The position numbers and the translations under genes were made by a program. Positions 50,041 to 63,709 of a DNA stretch of 64,000 nucleotides are shown here, one piece after another. This DNA comes from Conus ventricosus (taxonomy: Eukaryota > Mollusca > Gastropoda > Neogastropoda > Conidae): NCBI GenBank assembly GCA_018398815.1, contig CM031616.1:65380373-65444372 (forward strand). The letters run 5' to 3'. The notes below the pieces were generated by a model. The model was given only the letters and a program-made list of their open reading frames with translations. It was not told the origin of the DNA and did no database searches. How positions within the stretch are numbered: the stretch's first letter is position 1; each line of letters starts with the position of its first letter.

Positions 50041-50400
50041 GGGGGCGAAATAGCTCAGTTGGTAGAGCGCCGGACTCGTAATCCAAGGGTTGCGGGTTCG
50101 AATCTCCGCCGGGCCGTTCCGGTACAGGGGATTTTTCCCTCGGAGTTAACATTAGTTCTGACTCCATTTACCATACAGTCCTTCCAATGAGACGATAAAC
50201 CGAGGTTCCGTGTGTGAACGCATGCATAACATCTTGCACACACGTCAAATCCCATCACCAACTTTCGGAAGAGAAGGTCAGTTTGGCCGTTGGTATGGAT
50301 GACACGTTACACATAGTATGCACCTTCCCCGAAGATGGAGTATGGCTGCCTTAATGCGGGATAAAAAACGGTCATACACACAAAACTCCACTCCCTTTGT
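50041..50400 (+). mobile_element. tRNA-derived SINE
   Basis: The head is tRNA-like: box A TAGCTCAGTTGG at 50051-50062 and box B GGTTCGAATC at 50095-50104, with an anticodon-loop-like CTCGTAA (CGT) between. The body follows with gagacgataaaccgaggtt, a motif I associate with molluscan SINEs. The acceptor stem is imperfect and the body continues for about 280 bp, so it is a SINE rather than a tRNA gene. The 3' border and target duplication were not resolved. Confidence 0.72.
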
Positions 50401-50809
50401 TGGGTAGATGGGATTAATATTTGTCTGTCCATATAGGGAGTGTCCGCAGGAGTATCAGCCTGCGTACGCAGAAGAAGAATATCTTCAATTAAAGCATGCT
50501 GGCACTGACAACTTATCAATGTTCTTTTTCTTTTATCGGGCATATTCCTTCTGCCTATTAATCAATATAACGGTACAAATAAACTATGCTTCCAACAAAT
50601 GAAAAGTGACATTTATGAATAATTCAGCATATTCTTTCAATCTACTGTGTAATACAACAGCACATATGGACAGCGGTTTGAACACACCAAACGTGATGTG
50701 TACAAATTACTCTCACATTCTGTCCACCAGTGATTCAAACAACAGCACAAAGTCACAGTTCAGACAAATCAAAAGTAATATGTACAAACTGAACAGCACT
50801 TCTGGATTA

Positions 50810-51210
50810 CATGCCTGCCTGCCTGCTGTGTATATCTGTGCTTGCCTGAATGTGTGTTAACCTGGTGTGTATGCCTCGCCATACACAATGGTGTGTCAAT
50901 GTGGCGTGTATAGCCGTGCATGTGTGTGGAAGTGTTAGCTGCTTTGTATACGTGCCTAAAAGTGAAGGTGTGCTACCCTGGTGTGTATGCCTCTCCAGGC
51001 GTTATTGTGTGCTAGCCTGGCGCGCATACGCGAAGAACTGTCAGCCTGGTATGCATACCTACGTATGCGTTAAAGTGTCCTCCCCTGGTGAATATGCCTG
51101 TGTATAAAGTTGCGTTAGCCGGGTGTGTACATCTGTGTTTGTGAAAGCGTGTTAGCCTGGTGTAAATACCTGTGCGCAAGTAAAGATGTGTTAGCCTGGC
51201 GTGTATTCAT

Positions 51211-51278
<68 letters not shown>

Positions 51279-51430
51279 CGTGCGTGCGTGCGTGCGCGCG
51301 CGGTGTGTGTGCATGCCTCTCTATGTGAGAAGATGTGTTAGCCTGGTGTCTATAACCTACCCACGCGTGGTATGTGTGTCTGTGCGTAAAAGTGTGTGAA
51401 TTTGTTAGTTTAGCATGTATGTTCATGCGT
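50810..51430 (+). repeat. Degenerate intronic minisatellite, copy 3
   Basis: It has the same tgttagcctggtgtgtat units as at 32200 and 40310, with an embedded (TG)n(CG)n run at 51213-51302. It lies in the C1/A1 intron, the equivalent position in the cassette. Confidence 0.8.
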
Positions 51431-51648
51431 GAGCAGGTTTCTGTGCGTCCATGGCGTGCGTTCCTTCTATAAAGAGACAAGATATCACTACTGCTTCACC
51501 TCCGCCTGTTCCACAATACCTCGTAATCCTCACCCGTCCCTCAACTTCTTTCATACTTTATTGAAAGGTCAGAGACATCACGTCCTTTCTTGGTGATGCT
51601 CGGATAACTCTCTCTGACATTATCCCTCCTGACCCATCCACCCCTCAC

Positions 51649-52485
51649 CTTCTTCCATCCTCTCCAAAAAGGCTGGTGACGTCACATTCGTCCCAGGTGG
51701 TACTCGGATCCTCACTCGCAGGAATGACGTGGGTTTGGGCTGCGGTGGCTCCGTGATGACTGAAGACAGTGACGCACTTCCTGACGCTGCCAATGAAGGC
51801 GTTGGAAACACAACTGAGCTTGCGCTACCTGAGGACCCCGACAGTCGGCTGGTAGCCACAGGGGAGGGAGAGGGAGAGACCATGACCTGAGATGACGCTG
51901 CGTCTGCAGTGGGAGATAGAGTGGGAGGTACTGATTGCCGCGAGGACGAACTAAACACTGAATCCCAGAAGGCGAAGACTGCACTGGTTCTGGCAAAGAA
52001 CTCGTCACTGAAAGCTGGGGAACCATGCTATGCATGCTCGTTGTCACAGAAACCAGCCCTGAGGACCTGAACAGATCAGAAGCACTGGGATATACGGAAT
52101 CTGTCAAAAAAGGCAACGTCGACAACTCTGGAAACACAGACTGTTCTGAACTACCAAGGATGCTTTGGGTAAAATCCATGGATGAAGCTAATGTTTGAAA
52201 AATCGACGATTCGTCTTGCTGGCTCTCTATGGGAACCCTCGGTGACGTTGTCAGTGACGTTGCAAGGACACTGGTTGGGACGATATTGCTGACTAAAGTG
52301 GAGTAAGAAGCGGTGTCGGCCGTGTGTACACTGATGACCGATTCCACAGGCACCGTGTTACTTTCTAGTGGTGACTGGGTTATCACAGACAATGATGCTG
52401 ATGGTGTCATTACTGTCATTGTCGACATCATGATGGATAATGTCATGTTTGCCGACACTGTTATCGCCTCAATATCTGATATGAC
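51649..52485 (-). CDS. Exon C1: mucin linker with one-base deletion (837 bp)
   Basis: A ttcag acceptor and GTGAGG donor as in the other copies. It starts VISDIEAITVSANMTLSIMM and, in another frame, ends SFLRVRIRVPPGTNVTSPAF, LERMEE. It is 837 rather than 838 bp. At about 51963-51966 it has three C residues where C2-C4 have four, so SSPSG changes into an unrelated frame. Downstream of that point the usual mucin sequence is intact in the shifted frame. Either this allele is broken or the base is an assembly error. Confidence 0.85.
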
Positions 52486-52995
52486 CTGAAACATATTTAG
52501 GTGTGATATCAATGTGACAGATGAAAAGATAGGCAGGTAGACATAAAGACAGATAGATATAGGTAGATAGACAGACAGATAGATGGATGAGTAGACAGGC
52601 AAAAAGATAGTTACATAAACAATTGGGAAGACACACACACACACACATATGGACACACACTTGTATTTGTGTGTGTATATGTGTGCGCGCTCGCGCATGC
52701 GTGTGTTTGTGTATGTGCGTGTGTGTATGTGTGTGCGTGCCCGTGTTTGCACATATGCTTGTGTGAGTATTTGTGTGTTTTCAGGCGTGATATGTGCGTG
52801 AACTTTGGAATGTATTCAAAGCTGGAGTGATGACAAGGACTTTGACAGCATGGCTCAACACACACACACTCACACACAACACACACACAAACAACACACT
52901 TTGACTTAAATAAATATTCAAATAAGCAAACAACCATGCGAACAACCAACTAACACATGAACCAAGAAAGGACTAAACCCCCCATATGAACCTAC
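52486..52995. other. Intron B1/C1
   Basis: GATA-like repeats near 52530-52600 and short CA/TG runs at 52630-52750 and 52858-52890. No gene. Confidence 0.88.
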
Positions 52996-53148
52996 CGGCA
53001 CCCCCAGCAGGGCGCTCATCTCGTCCCTGCTCAGAGACTGCAGAGTCTGCGTGGCTGTTGTCACGTCTATCACCTTCCCATCCTCGGTCTTCAGGAAGAA
53101 GTCCAACGTTGTCTCGCCGCTCTGTTCATCCTTCGTCACGTTCACGAT
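52996..53148 (-). CDS. Exon B1 of modular mucin gene
   Basis: 153 bp, cttgcag acceptor and GTAGGT donor, phase 0. It reads IVNVTKDEQSGETTLDFFLK, TEDGKVIDVTTATQTLQSLS, RDEMSALLGVP. It joins A0 (55365) upstream in phase and C1 downstream. It differs from B3/B4 at several residues. Confidence 0.9.
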
Positions 53149-54172
53149 CTGCAAGCAAAGGAAGAAAGACCTTTTTTCCCCTTGAGAACTCGTTTATTAG
53201 AATGATGATGATGATGAAGATGATGATGATGATAATGAAGATAATAATGACAGTAACAATAATAACAGGTCTGCCACTATTACTCCTACTACTACTTCGA
53301 AGAAGACCAACAAGAACAAGAACAAGAAGCACGAGAAGAACAACAAAATGCAGGATAAAAAGACGACAAAGAGAAGCACTTGTACGGTGCAATCGTCGTG
53401 CAAAACAAACAAACAAACAAAAAGCCCTACCCAATTCGCCTTAATTCACGATTGAACCTTTAAGTCGATCCCTAGTAACAACTAACTTTACTGTGCATAT
53501 ACTGTGCATACATTCGTGGGAAACATCTATCTTTGAAATGCTTGATCGAGAACAGCTGGAAAACAGCATCGTTCGAAATGCTTGACTGAGAAAAGTAAGT
53601 TTGTGCTGTGCTTTGAAAGCAAGCAATGTGAGGCAGATTTCGTAAAGCGGAATGGAGTGAGTTCTAGTCTGCGCAGCAAATTTGCTGGAACGCTCACCAA
53701 AGGATCAGAGAGTTAATCTAGAAGACACTGAGACAAGAAAGAACACACGCTGGGTTTAAATTTTTTTTATTTTATTTTTTTTTTTTTTATTTTTTTTTGG
53801 TGTAAAATCAGACAAGATCGCTGGGTGAAGCACGCACAATAGGTAGGCTAACCATAAACGACGCGTGACAAAATACAGTACAGGATCGCCAACGTTTTCG
53901 AGGGGGAGGCAGAAAGGGGAAGGGATAGGGAAAGGAGGGATGCTGGGTAGGGGGATACAGTGAACTCATTAACCCCTGGAGCTTGGACCTTGGCTCCTAT
54001 TTCTGATGTCTTCCACGCTTGCAAACCTCGGCCGCTGCTGACGCCTTTAAAGGGTTTTTATTTCGCATTACTTTGTGCCACTAAGTCTTTTATGTTTTGA
54101 ATGACAACAATTTTACAGGTGATACGTTCGTCATTACAACTTCGACGACCACAGACACAGACACATATACAC

Positions 54173-54220
<48 letters not shown>

Positions 54221-54275
54221 GCGCGCACGCACATGCAAACACACCACACACACACACATGCATGAAAGCACGCAC

Positions 54276-54359
<84 letters not shown>

Positions 54360-54805
54360 TGGAGTGTGTGTGTGTGGTCGTCGAAAATGTAATGGAGCTG
54401 TAATAATATAATGCATCCTGGATCTTTATAAAGGATGTATGAGCATAACACGTCAGTCATCATCGGGGACAAATCAATGAAGCTTTCAATAGAAGAAAAC
54501 CCATGACGTGATCATCTGTGTATGTTCCACATGAAACCGCCTGTACGCCGAATTCTGCGAATTTCCTCGCGATTGAGCCTGTGAAAAGGCGGTTTGCACC
54601 TGTTGAAGGCTGACAGGCCTGGTGGGAGCCTGTCACTGGAGTTGTACAGAGGGGAGGTGACACCTGACAATTATGGGCAGCCCGAGTCTGATCGATTTCA
54701 GTAAACTCTGTTCCCCCTATTCCTCTCCTATTAATCTCTCTAAGTGCGCGTGCGCGTATGTGAGAGCGTGTGTGTATGTAAGCGCGCGCGCGCGCGTGTG
54801 TGTGC

Positions 54806-54875
<70 letters not shown>

Positions 54876-54902
54876 TGTGAAAAAGAGTGAGATCGCGTGC
54901 GC

Positions 54903-54980
<78 letters not shown>

Positions 54981-55012
54981 GCGTGTATGTGTGTGTGCGT
55001 GGGCGCGCACGC

Positions 55013-55099
<87 letters not shown>

Positions 55100-55364
55100 C
55101 GCGCGCGCACGTCTTGTTTTTTTTACTCTCCACAGTGAAATCCAACTTCAAAATAAATCAAATCGCCCTGTATCGGGCAGCTGCTGTCGTTGATGAGTGT
55201 ATAAAGTCTTGTGCCCTCATTCCTCACCGAACAGTGCAACAGAAGCTTCAGGTTGTAAATGCTCCCTATGCGTGCGTTTTTATCTAGTGTAGACGTCATT
55301 AGGGATACAAAACACATAAAAGAAATGCAGACAAAAAGACCGACCTAAAGTCAGAGCTACTGAC
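53149..55364. other. Intron A0/B1: microsatellites
   Basis: A (GAT)n tract lies at 53200-53240 near the B1 acceptor and a T-rich stretch at 53755-53800. (CA)n(CG)n(GA)n fills 54178-54360, and (GA)n and (TG)n with CG runs fill 54780-55110. A Ser-poor minus-strand opening at 54470-54720 has no clear splice sites. No gene called. Confidence 0.75.
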
Positions 55365-55494
55365 CTCCGCCTCGACGCCCTGCTCTGCCTGTCTCCTGAC
55401 CCTGTGTGACGGAGGCACGGGCTGCACGTGCTCACTTTGCTCCTTGATCTTCATTTGGTATTTATAACGTAGGGCTGCACAAGCACGAGCATTA
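55365..55494 (-). CDS. Exon A0 of modular mucin gene (diverged)
   Basis: The acceptor is ctttcag before 55494 and the donor GTCAGT follows 55365. It reads NARACAALRYKYQMKIKEQS, EHVQPVPPSHRVRRQAEQGV, EAE, and ends in phase 0 to meet B1. It is longer than the 86-bp A exons. The RVRR-Q site occupies the same place as RRKR-Q, and the RQA triplet is conserved across A0-A5. The upstream phase does not match the exon at 61231, so at least one exon between them is unidentified. Confidence 0.72.
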
Positions 55495-56039
55495 CTGAAA
55501 GACTGATTCATAGCAATGTTTATACCAATCACGTTTCATTCAGAACATTAAAAAAAGTGTAAGTATCCTTCACACACACACACACACACACACACACTTG
55601 GAAAACGAGAGGGGGCGTATTTAAGTGGAAAAAAAATCAGAGTACTGTGGAAAAAAATACCCACAACAAACAAAACAAATAAACGGCAGTGAATCAGCAG
55701 AGCACTGGCTGCAAGTTTTGGTCTGCTAGCAGACGAAACCTCGACTTGTTGATAGTCGCCATTGTTTCGGACACAGTGTGCCGGCGAGACACTACGAAGT
55801 GAAAGAGATGGACAGATGCTGGACGAACGAAAGGTCCTGGTCAGGTCTGGACCGAACAGTGGACGACAAGCGCGACATCACTCACCGCCAGATGTGCCTC
55901 TGGCTGCAACATTTTGACAGCAAGTTTCCATTTTCCCCGGGAAGACGGTGGGCGATTAGGGAAGGGGAGGGGGAAACACGCAACTCTCTCCCCCGGCTTC
56001 CTCCCTGTTCCCAGGGTATCAGCAAATTTTCTTTTCCAC
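55495..56039. other. Intron, no gene seen
   Basis: A short (CA)n at 55571-55596 and otherwise unremarkable sequence. Openings on either strand lack splice or composition support. Confidence 0.65.
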
Positions 56040-58480
56040 AATGGCAGCCATGACAAAACAACCCATCGGACCACAACACGCCTCAATACAACACGCCTCA
56101 ATACAACACTACACCAGTCCACAATACAGCATGCCTCAACAGGAGTCATAACACTATATCAGTCCACACTACAATACGCCTCACAACACTACACCAGTTC
56201 ACAATACAGCATGCCTCAACAGGAGTCATAACACTATATCAGTCCACACTACAATACGCCTCGCAACACTACACCAGTCCACAATACAGCACACTACACA
56301 ACACTACACCAGTCCACACTACAATACGTCTCGCAACACTACACCAGTCCACAATACAGCACACTACACAACACTACACCAGTCCACACTACAATACGTC
56401 TCGCAACACTACACCAATCCACTATACAACACGCCATAACAGTCCACAATATAACACTCCATAACACTACACCAGTCCACAATAAAACATGCCACACATT
56501 ACACCAGTCCACAATACAATAATCCGTAACACTACACACACTACAACACGCCACACATTACACCAGTCCACACTACAACATGCCACACAACACTATACCA
56601 GTCTACAAATAACACACCTCCCAACACTACACTAGTCCACACTACAACACGCCACACAACATTACACCAGTCCACACTACAACACGCCACACAACATTAC
56701 ACCAGTCCACACTACAACACACCTCACAAAACTACACCAGTCCACACTACAACACACCTCACAACACTACACCAGTCCACACAACAATACACCACATTAC
56801 ATTACACCAGTCGACACTACAACACGTCACACAACATTACACCAGTCCACACTACAACACACCTCACAACACTACACCAGTCCACACAACAACACGCCAC
56901 ATTACATTACACCAGTCGACACTACAACACGCCACACAACATTACACCAGTCCACACTACAACGCGCCACACATTACACCACGACCAGTCCACTCTACAA
57001 CACGCCACACATTACACCAGTCCACAATACAACACGCCACACAACATTACACCAGTCCACACTACAACACACCTCACAGCACTACACCAGTCCACACTAC
57101 AACACGCCACACAACATTACACCAGTCCGGACTACAACACGCCACATTACACCACGACCAGTCCACACTACAACACGCCACAATACACTACACCAGTCCA
57201 CACTACAACACGCCACAATACACTACACCAGTCCACACTACAACACGCCACACAACATTACACCAGTCTACAATACAAGACACCTCACAACACTACACCA
57301 GTCCACACTACAACACGCCACACAACACTACACCAGTCCACACTACAACATGCCACACAACACTACACCAGTCTACAATACAACACGCCACACAACATTA
57401 CACCAGTCTACAATACAACACGCCACACAACACTACACCAGTCCACACTACAACACACCACACAACACTACACCAGTCTACAATACAACACACCTCACAA
57501 CACTACACCAGTCCACACTACAACACGCCACACAATGTTACACCAGTCCACACTACAACACACCACACAACATCACACCAGTCCACACTACAACATGCCT
57601 CACAACACTACACCAGTCAACACTACAACACGCCACACAACACTACACCAGTCCACAATACAACACGCCACACAACACTACACCAGTCAACACTACAACA
57701 CGCCACACAACACTACACCAGTCCACAATATAACACGCCTCACAACACTACACCAGTCAACACTACAACACGCCACACAACACTACACCAGTCCACAATA
57801 CAACACGCCACACAACACTACACCAGTCTACAAGACAACATGCCACACAACACTACACCAGTCCACAATACAACACGCCACACAACACTACACCAGTCTA
57901 CAATACAACACGCCTCACAACACTACACCAGTCAACACTACAACACGCCACACCAGTCCACAATACAACACGCCACACAACACTACACCAGTCCACACTA
58001 CAACACGCCACACAATACACCAGTCCACAACACAACACGCCACACAACACTACACCAGTCCACAACACAACACGCCACACAACACTACACCAGTTCACAA
58101 TACAACACGCCACATAACACTTCACCAGCTCACAATACAACACACCTCACAACACTTCACCAGTCAACAATGCATCACTTCACGCAACACTAAACCAGTC
58201 CAAAATGCAACACGCTTCACAACACTACACCAGTTCACAATACAACACGCCACACAACACTTACACCAGCTCACAATACAACACTCCTCACAACACTTCA
58301 CCAGTCAACAATGCATCACTTCACGCAACACTAAACCAGTCCAAAATGCAACACGCTTCCAACACTACACCAGTCCACACCACACCACACCACACATCAC
58401 AACACTACGCCAGTCCATAGCACAACACACCACACTATAATACGTCACACAATACTAGTTACTACACCAGTCCACAATAT
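56040..58480. repeat. 35-bp minisatellite array, G-poor top strand
   Basis: About 70 degenerate units have a typical period of 35 bp (cagtccacactacaacacg followed by ccacacaacattacac). Variants swap gcc for acct and drop or add short pieces. The top strand has almost no G apart from the cagtc and acgcc positions. Plus-strand openings of up to 301 codons (HNTTPV, TLHQST) arise because the unit has no stop in any frame. They are not genes. Confidence 0.93.
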
Positions 58481-59390
58481 AGCACACAACAATACAAAAC
58501 ACCTCCCAACACCGCATCAGTCAACAACACAACACAGCACTATATAATATGCCTCACAACACTACACCAGTCAACAACGTAACACACCACAATACAACAT
58601 GCCTCAAAACATCACACCGGTCCACAATACAACTCACTCCAATATAACACGCCTCACAACACTACACCGATCCACAACACACAAAACAATACACCTTACA
58701 ACACTACATCAGTCCACAATACAACACACCTGGACACAACACGCCTCACAACACTTCACCAGTTCACAAAATAACACATTACAACAACGCCCCCAACACT
58801 ACTCCAGTCCACAATACAACAAACCACACTGAACCCACCATGCACAATACAAAAAACAATATATCAGAACATATTGAGACCACAATACACCACACTCAAC
58901 AGTAATACACCAGCTCACATGACAATACACCAGACCACAGCACAAAACACTACACCATATCAAACCACAGAACAACAATAGAAAGGTCAAAGTTCAACAC
59001 ACCTCACACAATACAACACACCACATCCAACAACAATGTGACATTCAACACATCTAACCAATTCACAATACTACTACTAGACACCACAATATACCACACT
59101 AGACGGTAATACAAAACACAACACCTCAACACACAACACCAAACTGTGATTTAAAAAACCCATCACAGATAGTACTGCAAACCACAACACACCTAACCAC
59201 AACACACTAGACTACAACACAACATACCATGCACAATATAATACATCATAATAGAAAACACACTTCACCACATCCTACCTCATCACACGAAACTACAACA
59301 TCCTGCCCCACACCACATCACACCACACAACATACTACCATATCATGCCACACTACAACACATCATAACACACCACAAACCCCATCCTAC
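58481..59390. repeat. CA-rich degenerate continuation of the array
   Basis: Shorter irregular units (cacaatac, caacacac, caccagtc) continue the composition of the 35-bp array without a clear period. No gene. Confidence 0.8.
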
Positions 59391-59766
59391 ACTGTATCCC
59401 TAAGCGTTCTCTGAAATCTGTTGGTGAAAGAGCCTTCAGTTTTAGAGCACCTTCTATTTGGAATTCCCTCCCTGAAGACCTTCGTAATCAGCCTACTCTT
59501 TCTTCTTTTAAATCTCAGCTCAAAACGTACCTCTTCAAAAAAGCCTATTCTCTTCTGTAGATGACTAGATCTCTCCTAAATTCCTTCACAACTAGTTCGG
59601 TGAGGCAGTTTATGCATGTAGGTGCGTCTGCCATTGTGTATTTTCTTTTTGCGGTGTGCATGAATATTGTATGAATAAGTGCAAATGGTGGATGTAAGCG
59701 CATTGGGTTGTACAACAAGAAATGCGCTATATAAGCAATATACATTATTATTATTATTATTATTAC
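59391..59766 (+). mobile_element. 3' end of a CR1/L2-like LINE
   Basis: A short open reading segment reads KSVGERAFSFRAPSIWNSLP, EDLRNQPTLSSFKSQLKTYL, FKKAYSLL and stops at 59558-59560. This GxRAFxxxAPxxWNSLP and FKxxLKTYLF end is the usual C-terminus of CR1/L2-type ORF2. The 3' UTR ends in gcgctatataagcaatatac and an (ATT)n tail at about 59747-59766. The 5' side is truncated at the CA-rich array. Confidence 0.87.
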
Positions 59767-61195
59767 ATATCACCAAACCCCACCATCTTACGACAACTCA
59801 CAACGCACCTTATCACAAGACACTATCACATCACGCCACACCACACTGCACCGTGCCATACTACACCACATCATACATCACACCACACTACAGTACACCA
59901 CGCCTATACACACAATCATATCAAACCACCCCACACTTCACAAATCACACCTCACCATATTACACCATTCCACAATACCACCCCCATATCACACGAAATC
60001 ACATAACACCACACTACACCATACTGTACAACACCACACAAAATCACACTACACAAAACCACACTAAACCATACCACCGCACACAAGTAAAAAAACTACA
60101 CTACATGTTACCCCACCGCACCACACCACACACCATACCACGCCACACTGCACCGTACCACACCACACCACGCCACACTGTACCGTACCACTTCACACAC
60201 CATACCACGCCACACTGTACCGTACCACTTCACACACCATACCACGCCACACTGTACCGTACCACTTCACACACCATACCACGCCACACTGTACCGTACC
60301 ACTTCACATAACATAAAACTACGATACACCATACCACACCCCACGACACTGTACCACACCATACCAAGCCACGCCACATCAAACACCATACCACATCACA
60401 CTGCACTGTTTTACATCACAATATACTGTACCACATCACACCACACCGTACCACATAACACTGTACCGCACCACACTACACAGTACCACACCACACATTA
60501 CACCGTACCACACCACACAACACTATACAGTACAAGTACCAACAACACACTACACAGTACCATACCACAGTATACAGTACCACACCACACTGTGCCACAC
60601 CACACTACACTATGGCATACCACACTATGCTGTACCACACCACAATACACTACACAGTACCATACCACAGTATACAGTACCACACCACACTGTGCCACAC
60701 CACACTACACTATGGCATACCACACTATGCTGTACCACACCACAATACACTACACAGTACCATACCACACTATACAGTACCACACCACACTACACTATGG
60801 CATACCACACTACGCTGTACCACACCACAATACGCTACACAGTACCATACCACACCACAACACACTACACTATACCATACCACACTACACAGTACCATAC
60901 ACACTACACAGTACCATACCACAGTATACAGTACCACACCACACACTGTGCCACACCACACTACACTATGGCATACCACACTACGCTGTACCACACCACA
61001 ATACACTACACAGTATCACACCACACCATATCACACCACACTATACAGCACCACACCAAACGACACCACACGGTGACACCGTACCACCACACTATACAGT
61101 ACCACACCACACCACCCCCTACTACACTGCACCACACCACACTACACACTACCACCCCACCCCACACCATACCACCACACACACACACAGAACCA
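59767..61195. repeat. CA-rich array with 100-bp higher-order repeat
   Basis: The first part (to about 60300) has units of roughly 43 bp with cacactgtaccgtacca. From about 60541 a 100-bp unit recurs: tacacagtac begins at 60551, 60651 and 60751, and then in shorter variants to about 61010. The segments ctatggcataccacacta and ctgtaccacaccacaata repeat within it. Plus-strand openings of up to 215 codons are compositional. Confidence 0.9.
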
Positions 61196-61230
61196 CCCCA
61201 CCCCACCCCACCCCACCCCACCCAACATAC

Positions 61231-61650
61231 CAGCACTGAAGCGAGGAGACAGGCCCACGATGCTCACTGACCGCAGAGCGCCGCTGTCAGCACACCCCTG
61301 CGCCTCCACCTGCCCGGACCCTCCCGACAGTGACCGAAGCTGCCCGGCGTCCAGCAGCTTGCACAGAATGCTGCCCACCATCTCCGGAGACAGACTCGGG
61401 CCGTTGGCCCAGTCGACCGCCGCGGATGAGGCCGACCACGTGCTTGAAGCCTGGTGAGCTGCCATGAGAGATGATGAGACGCCGAGATCATGGGCGAGAT
61501 CGGGCCCGGGCGGCTTTCTGCTGGAGGTGGTGGTGGACGTGGTGGTGATGGGGGCGTCAGGTTGGGTGGGCGGGGTAAGGGAGGCGAGCGAAGAGGGAGT
61601 CTCGTGCCAGTTGTCGGAGTCGGGGTAGGACGGCTGTAGCGAGTCATCAT
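61231..61650 (-). CDS. P/S/T-rich exon of modular mucin gene (first seen in window)
   Basis: A tgtccag acceptor before 61650 and a GTATGT donor after 61231, 420 bp, phase 1 at both ends. It encodes DDSLQPSYPDSDNWHETPSS, LASLTPPTQPDAPITTTSTT and, further on, SPEMVGSILCKLLDAGQLRS. The first half is mucin-like. The second half has a helical look and no clear match. Other frames are also open (Pro/Arg-rich) because of high GC, so the frame choice rests on the Ser/Thr composition. It is the most upstream exon found with confidence. Confidence 0.6.
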
Positions 61651-61935
61651 CTGGACAACAAGAGTTGAGTAGCAGCAGTTTTAGACGGATGTTTATTTGC
61701 AACGAACTGAATGAAAATGGGTGAAATGATAAACGAAATATGAATGAATAAATCAATCAGGGTGTGTCTGGGCAACTAAAGGAAGGAAGGAAGGAAGGAA
61801 GGAGGAAGAGAACACGATTTTTTTTAAGTAGTCGGAATCCACATGGGTAGATTTGTTCGACATAGTTTGCACGTTCGTTTGCAGGCTCCGCAATCGTTTC
61901 AGTATGTTTCAGGTCAGCGGAGTCCTAATGAGAGG

Positions 61936-61989
<54 letters not shown>

Positions 61990-61990
61990 G

Positions 61991-62070
<80 letters not shown>

Positions 62071-62185
62071 GAGACAGACAGACAGACAGAGAGATGATTA
62101 ACCAACAGATTGTACTGTACAACACAAAGGGGACGGGTGCACGTGCGCGCGCACGCACATACACACACGCACATGCACGCGCGCG

Positions 62186-62254
<69 letters not shown>

Positions 62255-63100
62255 GCCAACAGCTTGTACTGTATGATAGAAAGAAGACAGGTTGCTTGCT
62301 CAGGAAAAAAAAAAGTAATCAAACAATAAATGGAGATCAGTCAGATAAGCTGCATTCAGTGGGCCAGGCTGCAACCCTCATCATAGTTTATGTTCTTACC
62401 GGTGATAAATGACAGTCTATAAACGCCTGCATACTGCGGACTGATGAATGGGGGAAAATAACCTCATAAGCTTTGTGGTCTGGGCTGACGTACAGAAATA
62501 CTGGCCGACAACTTGCTGTTGGTGGACTGTGGGAGGGCGTGGGCGGTGGAAGAGGAGGGGCAGCTTGCATATTTTGTGGGATTCTCGTATGAAGCAGTCA
62601 GACGTCCTTGTTTTGTTCTGGCATTTCATTTGGGAGTGAGTGAGCAGGTAGAGCGGCAGGGAAAATGTTGGGGTGATGGGTATGGGGTTGGCAGAGGAGT
62701 GCAGGAAAGAAGGGGTTGGACTGAGGTGGAGAAAAGGAAGAGAGTGGAAACGTGTGAGCCGTTTTTCTTTGTCAGCGCTTATGCAGTGATCTGGCTGTTC
62801 AACTATCCCTTTCTTGTCAGCTCATCAACATCGGCATTTTCACATCCACACAAGTCATACTGTTTATGGCGTAGCCGACAGCGGAGTCTGTAAAAGGCCT
62901 GCAGGCAAATTAATTAAAGACGGAAACTATAGGCAGAGACGACTTGAATTCAGAACCAAGCCCTGAAATCAAAAGATTGATTTAGAACTGAGTATGCTAA
63001 GTCCCGGAGGTACGGCATGAGAGTCATGCCACAGACAGGCACGGACACTGAGACAGAAAAAAAAAAGTTAATTTCCAACCACATTCAACTCACTGAAAAC

Positions 63101-63163
<63 letters not shown>

Positions 63164-63638
63164 CTTGCAGGACGTTCTGGAACAAAGCCTTAATGGAAGC
63201 CGTGGTGAAATGCCTGTGCCTATACCGGTGCCAGTTTCCTCCTCAAAGCGGGACGAAACGTTTCACTTGGGTCAGATGATATCCCACCGGACTATTTTCC
63301 TAAACTGCGGGGCTGAAAGCCCAGAGTATCAGCGGCATCTTAAACGCAGCAGCAGCATGCTTTTCCCTGTCCATGTTTGTTTTGCGGGGAGTGGCAGGGA
63401 AAGTGCCGAATAGGTTTTAAAAAAAAACAAAAAAAACCCTAGCTCTTAGCACAGGGAGCCCGGTTGTTTGCGCTGAATGTGGGTGTAGTGTTCTGTCTGG
63501 AAAGTCGTCAGTATCTGCTTCGGTCTCCATCCCTAAAAACGCAAAGGCCTGGAGATACTGTCGAACACGGTGTAGATGTTCAGGGATTGGCAACAAGCCA
63601 GGCTATTGAAAAAAAGGCTCACAGAAATAAAAATTACA

Positions 63639-63709
<71 letters not shown>

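Noticed and set aside
50042..50115. Functional tRNA-Thr gene
   Set aside because: The acceptor stem pairs poorly and a SINE body follows directly.
54460..54720. Minus-strand opening with QTRAAHNCQVSPP as an exon near A0
   Set aside because: Only very short exons would be consistent with the AG/GT positions, and phases with A0 and B1 are already satisfied without it.
57535..58440. 301-codon plus-strand ORF and neighbours rich in H, N, T, Q
   Set aside because: It is produced by the 35-bp minisatellite, which has no stop in any frame; no splice or start context.
56040..58480. CRISPR-like array
   Set aside because: Units are contiguous tandem repeats without unique spacers, in a eukaryotic intron.
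60592..61270. Long plus-strand openings rich in H, T, Y, P
   Set aside because: They lie wholly in the CA-rich 100-bp repeat; compositional.
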